This document shows, piece after piece, positions 28,834-37,971 of a stretch of 64,000 bases of DNA. Position numbers and translations under genes: made by a program. The notes under the pieces were generated by a model. That model did not search any database. It was not told where the DNA came from and saw nothing but the letters and a program-made list of their open reading frames with translations. The DNA lies in contig CAJXSU010000004.1 of NCBI GenBank assembly GCA_913061465.1, forward strand, positions 18,164-82,163, read 5' to 3'. The stretch's first letter is position 1. Each line of letters starts with the position of its first letter. The stretch is from an uncultured Flavobacterium sp. (GTDB taxonomy: Bacteria; Bacteroidota; Bacteroidia; Flavobacteriales; Flavobacteriaceae).

Positions 28834-29931
28834 TTAGATCAGTGATCTTTTTATGCGTTGAGAGGTAAGCGTTAATATTTCATAAGATGATGTTTCAGAT
28901 ATTGAAGAAATAGTTAAAATATCTTTTTGTGTTTTAAAAATAAAAACAGGGTCTTCTTCGTTGCATTCAATACCCGTAATATCAACCATGATCATATCCA
29001 TACAGACATTACCGACAATTGGAGCAATCTGGTTTTGAATAGTTATGTGTCCATTTCCATTTCCCAACCTTCTTGATAAACCATCGCCATGTCCTATCGG
29101 GATTGAAGCAATTGTAGTGTCTTTGGAAGCTTTAAAAGTTCTATTATAGCCCACAGTTTCTCCTTTTTTTACAATGTGAATTTGAGAAATTATAGATTTT
29201 AAAATATGTGTATTTTTTAGTTGAGATGTTTCTTTCTTATTATTTCCAAAACCATACAAACCAATTCCAATTCTAACCATGTCAAATTGAGCTTCTGGAT
29301 AGTTTATAACCCCAGAAGTGTTTAGTATGTGGGCCATTGGAGTGTACTCTATATAATCATAAACTTGTGTGATGATTTCTTTAAAATTTTGAATTTGATT
29401 TAAAGTAAATTGTCTTTCATTGTTATCTTCACTGGCAGCTAAATGAGATAAAACAGATTTTATTTTCACATATTTTGAGTTGCAGATGATCTCCATAATT
29501 TTGGGAATATTAACTTTTGAAAAACCCAATCTATTTAATCCTGTATTAAATTTTAAATGAATAGGGTAGGCCTCAATCTCTTTTTCCTCAGCAAGCTTTA
29601 TAAATGTGTTTAATATTTTTAAATTGTAGATGCTAGGCTCAAGTTGATTACTTATAATTTCATCTAAATTTTGAATTTGTGGGTGTAACACTAAAACAGG
29701 GGTTGATATCTTAGCTTTTCGTAGAGAAATTCCTTCATGTGCATAAGCAACAGCAAAATAATTAATTTTATCCTTTAAAAAATAAGCAACTTTGTTAGCA
29801 TCACTTCCATAACCAAATGCCTTCACTACTGCAAGTGTCTTTGTTTTTTGATGAAGTTTGTTTTTAAAATATTGAAGGTTGTGCTCAAGCGCATTTTTAC
29901 TTATTTCTAAAACAGATACATGGTTGTTCAT
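28834..29931 (-). CDS. alr: Alanine racemase
   Basis: A 365-residue PLP enzyme supplying D-alanine for peptidoglycan. The PLP lysine is in LAVVKAFGYGSDANKVA, and HLKFNTGLNRLGF, VRIGIGLYGF and GNVCMDMIMVDITGI are family motifs. The ATG at 29931 is taken as start, 14 bases after the tdk stop; a TTG four codons upstream would add MTNI. The gene is co-oriented with tdk, so both may share one transcript. Confidence 0.96.
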   Translation of the reverse strand: MNNHVSVLEISKNALEHNLQYFKNKLHQKTKTLAVVKAFGYGSDANKVAYFLKDKINYFAVAYAHEGISLRKAKISTPVLVLHPQIQNLDEIISNQLEPSIYNLKILNTFIKLAEEKEIEAYPIHLKFNTGLNRLGFSKVNIPKIMEIICNSKYVKIKSVLSHLAASEDNNERQFTLNQIQNFKEIITQVYDYIEYTPMAHILNTSGVINYPEAQFDMVRIGIGLYGFGNNKKETSQLKNTHILKSIISQIHIVKKGETVGYNRTFKASKDTTIASIPIGHGDGLSRRLGNGNGHITIQNQIAPIVGNVCMDMIMVDITGIECNEEDPVFIFKTQKDILTISSISETSSYEILTLTSQRIKRSLI

Positions 29932-29945
29932 AATATTAGTCAAAA

Positions 29946-30560
29946 CTAGTTTTTAGATTTTTTTTTCTCAATTTCTTCTTTTTGAGAAAGAAGTGCTTTG
30001 TAGTATGCAGCTCTGCTTAAGGGTTCATATTCTTGAGTCTCTCCTAAAAAGACGATATCATCATTTACTGCTTTTCTAAAGCTATAATTGGCTAAGTTTC
30101 CGGTTTTAGTACAAACCGCATGAACTTTAGTAACATATTCTGCTGTGGCCATTAAAGCGGGCATTGGACCAAAAGGATTTCCTTTAAAATCCATATCTAG
30201 TCCTGCAACTATTACACGAATTCCTCGGTTTGCTAAGTCATTGCAAACTGCTACAATTTCATCGTCAAAAAATTGAGCTTCATCTATACCTATAACATCA
30301 ACATCATTGGCTAATAATCTAATATTTGAGGCCACTGGAACTGGTGTTGAACGAATTTCATTTGCATCATGAGAAACCACCATCTCATCGTCATATCTTG
30401 TGTCAACGATTGGTTTAAATATTTCAATTCGTTGATTTGCAAATTGAGCTCTTTTTAGTCTTCTAATTAGTTCTTCAGTTTTTCCAGAAAACATTGATCC
30501 ACAGATTACTTCAATCCATCCAAATTGTTCTGTTTGATTTACTGTATTTTCAAGAAACAT
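29946..30560 (-). CDS. tdk: Thymidine kinase
   Basis: A 204-residue type II thymidine kinase. The P-loop is in [15 protein letters not shown], the DEAQ motif in [12 protein letters not shown], and the nucleoside-binding end [11 protein letters not shown]. The lasso zinc site seems incomplete: [15 protein letters not shown] keeps one cysteine where many homologues have a CxxC pair, which may be normal for this lineage. It phosphorylates thymidine in the salvage pathway. It is divergent from the acidic-protein gene at 30662. Confidence 0.96.
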   Translation of the reverse strand: MFLENTVNQTEQFGWIEVICGSMFSGKTEELIRRLKRAQFANQRIEIFKPIVDTRYDDEMVVSHDANEIRSTPVPVASNIRLLANDVDVIGIDEAQFFDDEIVAVCNDLANRGIRVIVAGLDMDFKGNPFGPMPALMATAEYVTKVHAVCTKTGNLANYSFRKAVNDDIVFLGETQEYEPLSRAAYYKALLSQKEEIEKKKSKN

Positions 30561-30661
30561 TTTGTAGTTTTAAGGCGTAAGAATGATTTGTGCTTATTCG
30601 CTGTGAATTTAGACAAATTTATTAAAAAATGGGATTAAAAAATAATTAAACATTACAACTT

Positions 30662-31522
30662 ATGCACAAAAAACTTGCAGCAGACCTCACTAGTTTAGCT
30701 CACAGTATTTTACAAATGAAAAACAAAGAAGATGTTTTTGCTTTGAAAACAAAAGCGCATGAAGTTTATGAGAAATTAGCTGTATTAGCCTGCGTAGAGG
30801 AATATTTCAATAATACTCCAAACCCTGTACATACCAAAGATGAGCTTTTAGATTTGGTTAAAAAAGTTGATGAAAAGTTAGATATTGAGATTGAAATCGA
30901 AAATATTAAGGATACGACTTCATCTTTTTCTGAAAGTGAAGTAGATGATCCTATTACAAAAACAGAGGATCTAGAAGACGATGAGGAACAACAATTGATA
31001 GAGTCTGAAGATGAAGTTATTGAGAGTGTTGAAGAAGATTTGGTTAATGAAGCTATAGAGTTAATACTCGAAGGGGATTCAGCTAGCTCTAATGTCCAAG
31101 AAGAAGGGGATAATTTATTCTCACAATCAAATGAGGTTATTGAGGAAGCTATAGAAGATGAACTTGAGACAGTTGAGGCTAGTAATGAGGAAATTACGCT
31201 CTCACTTGAAGATGAATTAAAAGATACAATTGCTGCCGATGTAGTTGCTGATTTATTTGAAAATGCTCCAAAAAAATCATTGAATGATAAGGTGCGTGAC
31301 GACATTCAAATTGGGTTGAATGATCGTATTGCTTTTGTGAAAAATTTATTTGGTGGAAGTCAAGAAGACTTTAATCGAGTAGTTTCTCAATTAAATTCAT
31401 TTAAAACTGAAAAAGAAGCAAAAAAGTTTATTAATAAAATGGTAAAACCAGATTATAATTGGGCAGATAATGAAGACATCGAACAACGTTTTATGTCTAT
31501 TGTAGAACGTAAATTTTTATAA
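30662..31522 (+). CDS. Acidic hypothetical protein with conserved ends
   Basis: A 286-residue cytoplasmic protein of unknown function. Residues 1-80 form a helical domain (LAADLTSLAHSILQMKNKEDV, YEKLAVLACVEEYF). Residues about 85-205 are a low-complexity, strongly acidic linker rich in Glu, Asp and Ser. Residues about 210-286 form a second compact helical domain (SLNDKVRDDIQIGLNDRIAFVKNLF, YNWADNEDIEQRFMSIVERKF). The two-domain plan with a variable acidic middle is seen in other flavobacterial proteins of unknown role. It is divergent from tdk. No function is proposed. Confidence 0.8.
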   Translation: MHKKLAADLTSLAHSILQMKNKEDVFALKTKAHEVYEKLAVLACVEEYFNNTPNPVHTKDELLDLVKKVDEKLDIEIEIENIKDTTSSFSESEVDDPITKTEDLEDDEEQQLIESEDEVIESVEEDLVNEAIELILEGDSASSNVQEEGDNLFSQSNEVIEEAIEDELETVEASNEEITLSLEDELKDTIAADVVADLFENAPKKSLNDKVRDDIQIGLNDRIAFVKNLFGGSQEDFNRVVSQLNSFKTEKEAKKFINKMVKPDYNWADNEDIEQRFMSIVERKFL

Positions 31523-31607
31523 AACTTAAAAGTTTTACATTTTTTAATGATCAACTTTATGGTCAAATTTTTATTTATATTTAATAAACCAAGATTGGAG
31601 TAAAAGC

Positions 31608-32006
31608 ATGAAAATAGAAGTATCTAACGGAGAAATTTTGGATAAGTACACTATTTTAGAAATAAAACTTTCTAAAATAAAAGACACTAATAAAATAATT
31701 AATATTAAACATGAGTATACTACATTAACTCCAGATGTAGAGCGTATTTATGATGCTTGTAAAGACTCTAATCAATTAAAAAATTTACACAAAAACTTAT
31801 TGGAAGTAAACAAGAAGTTGTGGAAAATTGAGGATGATATAAGAGAGTGTGAAAGAGCTAATGATTTTGGGAAAACATTTATAGATTTGGCACGAGCAGT
31901 GTATTATGTTAATGATGACCGTTCTGATGTGAAAAAGGAAATTAATATCTTCACAGGGTCAGATTTAGTTGAAGAAAAATCTTATGAAGTGTACAAAAAA
32001 AAATAA
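31608..32006 (+). CDS. DUF6165-family protein
   Basis: A 132-residue protein beginning KIEVSNGEILDKYTILEIKLSKI, the hallmark of DUF6165, followed by a helical region with LWKIEDDIRECE and FIDLARAVYYVNDDR. Members of this family often lie in lipopolysaccharide or surface-glycan loci, but no biochemical role is established. Here it is single and only 1 base separates it from the following DUF3089 lipoprotein gene, so they are probably co-transcribed. Confidence 0.8.
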   Translation: MKIEVSNGEILDKYTILEIKLSKIKDTNKIINIKHEYTTLTPDVERIYDACKDSNQLKNLHKNLLEVNKKLWKIEDDIRECERANDFGKTFIDLARAVYYVNDDRSDVKKEINIFTGSDLVEEKSYEVYKKK

Positions 32007-32007
32007 G

Positions 32008-33015
32008 ATGAAGTTTAATCTTTTAATTATGGTGTGCCTTATTTTTTTATTAGGTTGTAAATCTACCTATGAAATCCAAAATTTTAAATTAGAAAACTCA
32101 CCTAAAAAGCCAGATTATAATCTCAGTTCCTCCTGGGCAGTACTTCCATCTTCATATTCATCAGAATTTCAAAACTATGCTTCTAAAGCACCAGATACTC
32201 TCCAGGCAGATGTATTTTATGTATATCCAACTTTAAATTTAGACAACGAAGATCTTCGATGGAATGTCCCTATTGATGATATTGAACAAAATAATAAAGT
32301 TTTAGAAAAAGCAGTTTTAATGCAAGCCTCTGCTTTAGCCATTTCAGGAAAAGTGTATACCCCTTTTTATAGACAAGCACATATTCGGTCTTATAGAATG
32401 TATAATAATGGAGGGAAAGAAGCCTTAGAATTAGCTTATCAAGATGTAAAAAAATCCTTTGAAGTATATTTAAAAAAATATAATAAAGGCAGACCAATTA
32501 TTATATTAAGTCACAGTCAAGGGTCTTCTCACACCTCAAGATTACTGGCTGATTTTTTTGATGGAAAAGAATTACAAAAACAATTAGTTGCTGCGTATAT
32601 TCCTGGAATGAGAATTCAACCCGATCAATTTAATTCAATTCAACCCATGACTAAACCCGGTCAAATAGGCGGTTTTGTTTCTTGGAATACATTTAAGAAG
32701 GGACATTACCCAAAAAAAGACAAAAATTGGTATGCTGGGGGAGTTACTAGTAACCCAGTTACTTGGGACAGTTCAAAATCTACTAGCTTAGAGCAACACA
32801 AAGGTTTTTTGTATACGAACAATAAAATATACGAAAAAGCACTTAAAATCGAAATCACTGATGGTTTGGTATGGTCAAGTAATCCTAAGTTTTCAATGCG
32901 TCTTTTTATGTCTTTAATTAAGAATTATCATTCAGGAGATATAAATTTATTTTGGCAAGATATTAGGGAAAATTCTCTATTAAGATTAAAGACCTATCTA
33001 AAGGGTATTAATTAG
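32008..33015 (+). CDS. DUF3089 lipoprotein (alpha/beta hydrolase-like)
   Basis: A 335-residue lipoprotein. The start is the ATG at 32008, one base after the DUF6165 stop; upstream in-frame codons belong to that gene's other frame. The lipobox is LIFLLGC (Cys15). DUF3089 features are ADVFYVYPTL, YTPFYRQAHIRSY and the nucleophile elbow LSHSQGSSHTSRLL with a likely catalytic Ser. It is probably a periplasmic or outer-membrane-attached esterase of unknown substrate. Its 3' end overlaps the convergent ArsC-like gene by 18 bases. Confidence 0.88.
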   Translation: MKFNLLIMVCLIFLLGCKSTYEIQNFKLENSPKKPDYNLSSSWAVLPSSYSSEFQNYASKAPDTLQADVFYVYPTLNLDNEDLRWNVPIDDIEQNNKVLEKAVLMQASALAISGKVYTPFYRQAHIRSYRMYNNGGKEALELAYQDVKKSFEVYLKKYNKGRPIIILSHSQGSSHTSRLLADFFDGKELQKQLVAAYIPGMRIQPDQFNSIQPMTKPGQIGGFVSWNTFKKGHYPKKDKNWYAGGVTSNPVTWDSSKSTSLEQHKGFLYTNNKIYEKALKIEITDGLVWSSNPKFSMRLFMSLIKNYHSGDINLFWQDIRENSLLRLKTYLKGIN

Positions 33016-33354
33016 TTTTGTCTTCAAACGTTCAATTTCTTTCTTGCTATTACCAATAAATATTTGCTTATCTATAATAAAAACAGGGCGTTTTAAAAAA
33101 GTATATTCATCCAAAATAAATTGACGGTATTCTTTTTCAGTAATCAATTTATTTTTTAACTCCATTTCTTTGTATTTTTTAGCCCGTTTATTAAAGAGAG
33201 CCTCATAACTATTAGATAAAGAATACATTTCTTCTAATTGAGATACAGTTATTGGGTTGGTTTTAATTTCTTGTTTTTCAAAACCAACTAAACTTAACTC
33301 TTTTAAAATTCTTCGGCAGGTATCACATGTTTGTAAAAAATATACTTTCTTCAT
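32998..33354 (-). CDS. ArsC/Spx-family thioredoxin-fold protein
   Basis: A 118-residue thioredoxin-like protein. The redox motif CDTC is in VYFLQTCDTCRRILKEL, then FEKQEIKTNPIT, NKRAKKYKEMEL and EYTFLKRPVFIIDKQIFIG, which match the ArsC/Spx/YffB family. It could be a glutathione- or thioredoxin-dependent reductase; arsenate reduction is not shown, since no other arsenic gene is near. It converges with the DUF3089 gene with an 18-base overlap. Confidence 0.88.
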   Translation of the reverse strand: MKKVYFLQTCDTCRRILKELSLVGFEKQEIKTNPITVSQLEEMYSLSNSYEALFNKRAKKYKEMELKNKLITEKEYRQFILDEYTFLKRPVFIIDKQIFIGNSKKEIERLKTKLINTL

Positions 33355-33365
33355 TTATAAAAAAT

Positions 33366-33373
33366 TATCTTTG
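33366..33373 (+). promoter_or_regulatory. Predicted -7 box for the DinB-like gene
   Basis: TATCTTTG matches TAnnTTTG and ends 19 bases before the ATG at 33393. It lies between two divergent genes. Confidence 0.4.
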
Positions 33374-33392
33374 ATAAAATTACATCAAAAAA

Positions 33393-33848
33393 ATGAAGGT
33401 ACAATTCGATATTCTAACAAAAACAAGATCGATAATTTTATATTATATAAAAGAATTAAGTCTAGATCAACTTCATATTATTCCAGATGGCTTTAACAAT
33501 AATATTGCTTGGAATATTGCTCATTTAGTAGTGACTCAACAATTATTACATTATAAGCTTTCAGGTAATGATTGTTTAGTTTCAGATGAATTAATTGCTG
33601 CTTATCAAAAAGGAACTTCACCCTCTGTTGAGTTCTCTCAACAAGCTTTTGATGAGGTTTTAGAATTATTTCAGGGCTTGCCAAGTACATTAGAGGAAGA
33701 TTTTGAAGCAGGGATTTTTAAAGAATATTCAGCGTACAAAACTAGCACTGGTTTTGTTATTGATTCAATGGAAAAGGCTATTATTTTTAATAATTTTCAT
33801 GAATCTCTTCATTTAGGAGTTATTATGTCACTTAAAAAACTAGTTTAA
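33393..33848 (+). CDS. DinB-family four-helix protein
   Basis: A 151-residue protein of the DinB/DUF664 fold. The N-terminal helix TRSIILYYIKELSLDQLHIIPDGFNNNIAWNIAH carries the first metal-binding His position, and the C-terminal helix FNNFHESLHLGVIMSLKKL carries HxxxH, giving a His-triad metal site. Related proteins are metal-dependent thiol transferases, but most flavobacterial members are uncharacterised. It is divergent from the ArsC-like gene. Confidence 0.9.
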   Translation: MKVQFDILTKTRSIILYYIKELSLDQLHIIPDGFNNNIAWNIAHLVVTQQLLHYKLSGNDCLVSDELIAAYQKGTSPSVEFSQQAFDEVLELFQGLPSTLEEDFEAGIFKEYSAYKTSTGFVIDSMEKAIIFNNFHESLHLGVIMSLKKLV

Positions 33849-33871
33849 TTATTTGATTTTTTTGACATTCA

Positions 33872-35515
33872 CTATTGTAATTCGCTAATAGTTATATCAA
33901 TAGGCAACAGCCAATTAGCCCTTACCTCTTGTATCTCAGGAAAGTATTCTACATGCTCTGGTTGTTTTTTATCTAAATAATTTCCAGTATCCCATATTCC
34001 ATTTCGGTTTAAATCGTAGATGATTCTAATTTTATATTTTTTGGGAATTAATAGATCAAATGAAATTTTCTTGTTTTTAGAAGAAGTTTCTTGAACAACA
34101 GTGGCATCATTAATATCAGTTAATTGTATAATAACAGGTATGTTTTTAGGATTTTGAATAGTTAATGATATCTCTCCGTAATCTTCGGTTCCTCGAGTTC
34201 TAAAAAGGGAACTTATGGTATCATTTGTTGTATTAAAAATATCAGTTAGCGCATTTGGATATAAATTAACCTTATAAGGTTTTTTTTGTTTTTTTTCAAA
34301 AAGGAAGCCAACCTTACTCTCTCTTTTTGAGATAAATGTTTTGTAAGAAAAACGAATACTATCTGTGTGATTAAAATCGATTTTTGAAGTATCAATTTTA
34401 ACAATAGGATTATTTGTAACAAAAAACAATGTATCCTTTAAGTTTAATATTCCTCCCGTTATATCGGTTACTTTTAGTGAATCTAACTCTTTCTTCCTCA
34501 ACTTAACTGTTACGGTATCAATAACAGCATTGTTACTTATTTTAAAAATCAAAGAGTCTTTGTCAATTAGTGAATGCCATAAGTTTAATGTGTCTTTCCC
34601 TTTTTCAGGAAAAATAATGGTTTTAAAGTTATCAGGAACTGTTGATAATGTTTCTATCTTAAGATCATTTGGTTTGCCTTGATAACTAAAAGTTAATTGC
34701 CCTTTTCTAAATTCTTTTCCACGTTTAAATATATACGGTAACTCTTCTTTAAAGATTAAAATTGCATCACTAATAATACTATCCCTAGGCAATGAAATGG
34801 TGTCTCTTAAAAACCCTATTTCATCAGTTTTAGGATTAAAAATATAATCGCTTCTTACCTCATTTAAAGCCACTAAAAGATAGTTTCCTTTTCTAAGATT
34901 TGTAAATTGATAATTAGAGGAATCTAAAGAACTTGTTACATAATCTGGCTTTCTATTATAAACAGCAGAATCCGTGTAAGAACTATCTAATCTGAACAAC
35001 AAGAGCTTTATATCTTCAACACTTTCAGATTTAAACGAATTTTTGACATTTCCAGATAAGTTTAGCGAATCTATATAGGATCCAGTAGAAAATACATATT
35101 TAAAACGCTCAAGAGTGTTTGCTTCATTATTGTCTTGAACACTATTTCCAAAATCAAAAATATAAGTTGAATTATCCTTTAAGGTATCTAAAATTTTAAT
35201 ATTGATAAACTTACTTGGACTTCCTTGGGGTGATATTATTGATGGGTTTGCAGGATTTAATGGTGGCGAAACAATAAGTTGTTTTCTGAGATCTTTTAAT
35301 TTTATATACTCATTGAAGTATATGTTTATTTCCTTTTTATCAAAGTTAGTAGTTTCATAAGGAGGATTTGAAGTCACAAATAGAGGCGCATCTTCATCCT
35401 TAGGACCTCCATCAGGTCTTCCTTTTTTTGCACATTGTGAAAAAGATAACACTAGGAAAATTAAAAATAAATGCTGTATTTTTCTCAACTCAAATAATTT
35501 ACTACAAATAAACAA
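33872..35515 (-). CDS. Big_5/SbsA Ig-like domain lipoprotein
   Basis: A 547-residue lipoprotein with lipobox LVLSFSQC followed by AKKGRPDGGPKDEDAP, a start shared with a conserved flavobacterial family. The Big_5 Ig-like domain covers about residues 45-145 (YFNEYIKLKDLRKQLIVSPPLNP), and the rest is beta-rich and ends with a RIIYDLNRNGIWDTGNYL-type motif. No ATG is available near the start: TTG at 35515 or TTG at 35488 (which would give LRKIQHLFLIFLVLSFSQC as signal) are the candidates. Function unknown; surface or periplasmic. Confidence 0.82.
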   Translation of the reverse strand: MFICSKLFELRKIQHLFLIFLVLSFSQCAKKGRPDGGPKDEDAPLFVTSNPPYETTNFDKKEINIYFNEYIKLKDLRKQLIVSPPLNPANPSIISPQGSPSKFINIKILDTLKDNSTYIFDFGNSVQDNNEANTLERFKYVFSTGSYIDSLNLSGNVKNSFKSESVEDIKLLLFRLDSSYTDSAVYNRKPDYVTSSLDSSNYQFTNLRKGNYLLVALNEVRSDYIFNPKTDEIGFLRDTISLPRDSIISDAILIFKEELPYIFKRGKEFRKGQLTFSYQGKPNDLKIETLSTVPDNFKTIIFPEKGKDTLNLWHSLIDKDSLIFKISNNAVIDTVTVKLRKKELDSLKVTDITGGILNLKDTLFFVTNNPIVKIDTSKIDFNHTDSIRFSYKTFISKRESKVGFLFEKKQKKPYKVNLYPNALTDIFNTTNDTISSLFRTRGTEDYGEISLTIQNPKNIPVIIQLTDINDATVVQETSSKNKKISFDLLIPKKYKIRIIYDLNRNGIWDTGNYLDKKQPEHVEYFPEIQEVRANWLLPIDITISELQ

Positions 35516-35554
35516 TATATTTTTTGGAATTAAATGTCAGAAAATTGTTAATTT

Positions 35555-36241
35555 TTACTCAGTTAAAGCGATTGTGACTACGCTTATTTTTAAATTCTCT
35601 ACTTTCAACAATTCAATACAGCATGCTTCAAGCGTGGCACCTGTAGTAACCACATCGTCTATTAGAAGTACATGCTTATCTATAAGAGTAATTGGGTTTT
35701 TTATGCTAAAATTATTCATGAGACTTTTAAATCGTTCTACTCTCTTTTTGAAAGTTTGTGTTTTTGTCGCTGTATTTCTAATCAAAACACCTTCAAGATA
35801 TTCAATATTTAAAATACTACTTAAACTTTTCCCAAACTTAGTCAACTGATTATAACCACGAAGTCTGAACTTATCTTTATGAAGTGGAACAGGAATAATG
35901 AAGTCTATATTACTAAACGAATTGGTTTCTAATAGTTGTTGGCCAAACCATTCTCCTAAAAAGACTCCAACCTTTTCATTATTTTTATATTTTAACTGAT
36001 GAATTAGTTTTTTTACTTTTCCAGTTGGATGATAATATAAAAAAGAAGCTCCCTTTTCAAGAAAAACTCTCCCCTCTAACATTTGTATTAATGGGTTAGA
36101 TTTAACATCACTATTATCTATAAAGGGTAAATCTAATCTACATTCTATACAAACTATCTTTTCTTGGTCTAATAAATATTGATCACAACATACACAAACA
36201 TCAGGATAGAACAGATTAAAAAGATTTTGTAATCCTTTCAT
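35555..36241 (-). CDS. comF: ComF-family phosphoribosyltransferase-like protein
   Basis: A 228-residue protein starting at the ATG at 36241 (MKGLQNLFNLFYPDVC); a longer frame exists but lacks family support. An N-terminal zinc finger (CVCCDQ and CIEC) and a C-terminal PRPP-binding motif VLLIDDVVTTGATLEACC define ComF. The family helps bring transforming DNA into the cytoplasm in competent bacteria, though many carriers are not known to be competent. It is divergent from glyS, the two genes being 116 bases apart. Confidence 0.9.
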   Translation of the reverse strand: MKGLQNLFNLFYPDVCVCCDQYLLDQEKIVCIECRLDLPFIDNSDVKSNPLIQMLEGRVFLEKGASFLYYHPTGKVKKLIHQLKYKNNEKVGVFLGEWFGQQLLETNSFSNIDFIIPVPLHKDKFRLRGYNQLTKFGKSLSSILNIEYLEGVLIRNTATKTQTFKKRVERFKSLMNNFSIKNPITLIDKHVLLIDDVVTTGATLEACCIELLKVENLKISVVTIALTE

Positions 36242-36319
36242 TTTCTTAGCGTTTTTAGTGAAGATACTAAAAAACAAGAATTCTGTAGCATCAAATACAT
36301 AAAGTAGCATTGATTTTTC

Positions 36320-36349
36320 TTGAAAAATTTCTTTATTCCTTTATCTTTG
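36320..36349 (+). promoter_or_regulatory. Predicted glyS promoter
   Basis: A TTG at 36320-36322, 19 bases of spacer and a -7 box TATCTTTG at 36342-36349 match the Bacteroidota pattern. Only 8 bases separate the box from the glyS ATG at 36358, so the transcript would have a very short leader or none. Confidence 0.55.
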
Positions 36350-36357
36350 CAAAGATT

Positions 36358-37899
36358 ATGGCACAAAAAGAAGATCAGTTTAAAAAGGTATTATCACACG
36401 CAAAAGAATACGGGTATATTTTTCAATCTAGTGAAATATATGATGGCTTAAGTGCGGTATATGATTATGCTCAAAATGGAGTAGAATTAAAAAAGAATAT
36501 TAGAGAGTATTGGTGGAAATCTATGGTACAAATGCATCAAAATATAGTTGGATTAGACGCTTCTATATTGATGCACCCAACCACATGGAAAGCTTCGGGT
36601 CATGTAGATGCTTTTAATGATCCTTTAATCGATAATAAAGATTCAAAAAAAAGATACAGAGCAGATGTTTTAATTGAAGATTACTGTGCGAAAATTGAAG
36701 GAAAAATAAATAAAGAAGTATCGAAAGCGGCAAAACGTTTTGGAGAAAATTTTAACAAAGAAGAGTTTTTATCAACCAATGGAAGAGTTATTGGATATCA
36801 AGAAAAGATAAAAACAATTTTATCAAGAATGGGAGCTTCTCTAGAAAAAGAGGATCTTAAAGATGTAAAAGCTCTTATAGAAGAATTAGAAATAGTAGAT
36901 CCATTAACAGGTTCAAAAAATTGGACAGATGTAAAACAATTTAACTTAATGTTTGGGACTCAGCTGGGAGCATCTGCAGAGAGTTCAATGAAAGTATATT
37001 TACGTCCAGAAACCGCTCAAGGAATTTTTGTTAATTTCTTAAATGTTCAAAAAACAGGAAGAATGAAAATTCCATTTGGAATTGCTCAAACTGGAAAAGC
37101 ATTTAGAAATGAAATTGTTGCTAGGCAATTTATTTTTAGAATGCGTGAGTTTGAACAAATGGAAATGCAGTTTTTTGTTAAGCCAGGCACACAGAAAGAT
37201 TGGTATGAGCATTGGAAAGAGACTCGATTAAAATGGCATAAATCATTAGGAATGGGTGATGAGAATTATCGATTTCACGATCATGATAAATTAGCTCATT
37301 ATGCAGATGCAGCATCTGATATTGAGTTCAACTTCCCATTCGGGTTTAAAGAATTAGAGGGAATTCACTCAAGAACAGATTTTGACCTAAAAGCTCATGA
37401 AGAATTTTCAGGAAAAAAATTACAATACTTTGATCATGAAGATAATACAAGCTATACCCCATATGTGGTAGAAACCTCTATTGGATTAGATAGAATGTTT
37501 TTGGCGGTATTTTCAAATTCATTGGTTGAAGAAGAATTAGAGAACAATACAACTAGGACTGTATTAAAGCTTCCTGCTGTTTTAGCTCCTACCAAAGCCG
37601 CTGTATTTCCTTTATTAAAAAAAGACGGATTACCAGAAGTAGCACGTCAAATTATAGAAGATTTAAAATGGGATTTTAATGTTTTCTATGATGAGAAGGA
37701 TGCCGTTGGTAAACGCTATAGAAGACAAGATGCTGCTGGAACACCTTTTTGTATAACTGTAGATCATGAGACTTTAGAAAATAATACAGTGACTATTCGT
37801 CACAGAGATACAATGAAGCAACAGCGTGTTAACATTTCTGAATTAAAAAAGATTATAAATCAAGAAGTTGACGCGAAAAATTGGCTTACAAACATGTAA
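36358..37899 (+). CDS. glyS: Glycyl-tRNA synthetase
   Basis: A 513-residue class II synthetase of the eukaryote/archaea-like dimeric type that charges tRNA-Gly. Features are HPTTWKASGHVDAFNDPL, motif 2 region FRNEIVARQFIFRMREFEQMEMQFF, VETSIGLDRMFLAVF (motif 3) and the C-terminal anticodon-binding domain with RYRRQDAAGTPFCITVDHETL. The start at MAQKEDQF is preferred over an upstream frame extension because it fits the family and the promoter. A terminator follows. Confidence 0.97.
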   Translation: MAQKEDQFKKVLSHAKEYGYIFQSSEIYDGLSAVYDYAQNGVELKKNIREYWWKSMVQMHQNIVGLDASILMHPTTWKASGHVDAFNDPLIDNKDSKKRYRADVLIEDYCAKIEGKINKEVSKAAKRFGENFNKEEFLSTNGRVIGYQEKIKTILSRMGASLEKEDLKDVKALIEELEIVDPLTGSKNWTDVKQFNLMFGTQLGASAESSMKVYLRPETAQGIFVNFLNVQKTGRMKIPFGIAQTGKAFRNEIVARQFIFRMREFEQMEMQFFVKPGTQKDWYEHWKETRLKWHKSLGMGDENYRFHDHDKLAHYADAASDIEFNFPFGFKELEGIHSRTDFDLKAHEEFSGKKLQYFDHEDNTSYTPYVVETSIGLDRMFLAVFSNSLVEEELENNTTRTVLKLPAVLAPTKAAVFPLLKKDGLPEVARQIIEDLKWDFNVFYDEKDAVGKRYRRQDAAGTPFCITVDHETLENNTVTIRHRDTMKQQRVNISELKKIINQEVDAKNWLTNM

Positions 37900-37924
37900 T
37901 AAATTTATACTTATAAAAACTAAA

Positions 37925-37947
37925 AGCCTCATCATTTAGATGAGGCT
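37925..37947. terminator. Bidirectional terminator between glyS and the serine hydrolase gene
   Basis: AGCCTCATC at 37925-37933 pairs perfectly with GATGAGGCT at 37939-37947 around a 5-base loop. A-rich and T-rich flanks on both sides suit termination of glyS on the plus strand and the hydrolase gene on the minus strand. Confidence 0.88.
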
Positions 37948-37971
37948 CTTTTAGTTTAAGACGTTAGTAAA

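Noticed and set aside
30766-31305. Long minus-strand open frame rich in serine opposite the acidic protein
   Set aside because: It is the mirror of the Glu/Asp-rich linker codons on the plus strand; no family features, and the plus-strand product has two coherent domains.
32998-33354. Arsenate resistance gene
   Set aside because: The CDTC motif and fold suit the general ArsC/Spx family, and there are no other arsenic genes nearby.
33257-33496. Plus-strand frame spanning the intergenic region before the DinB gene
   Set aside because: It is antisense to the ArsC-like gene and then overlaps DinB in another frame; both overlapped genes are well supported.
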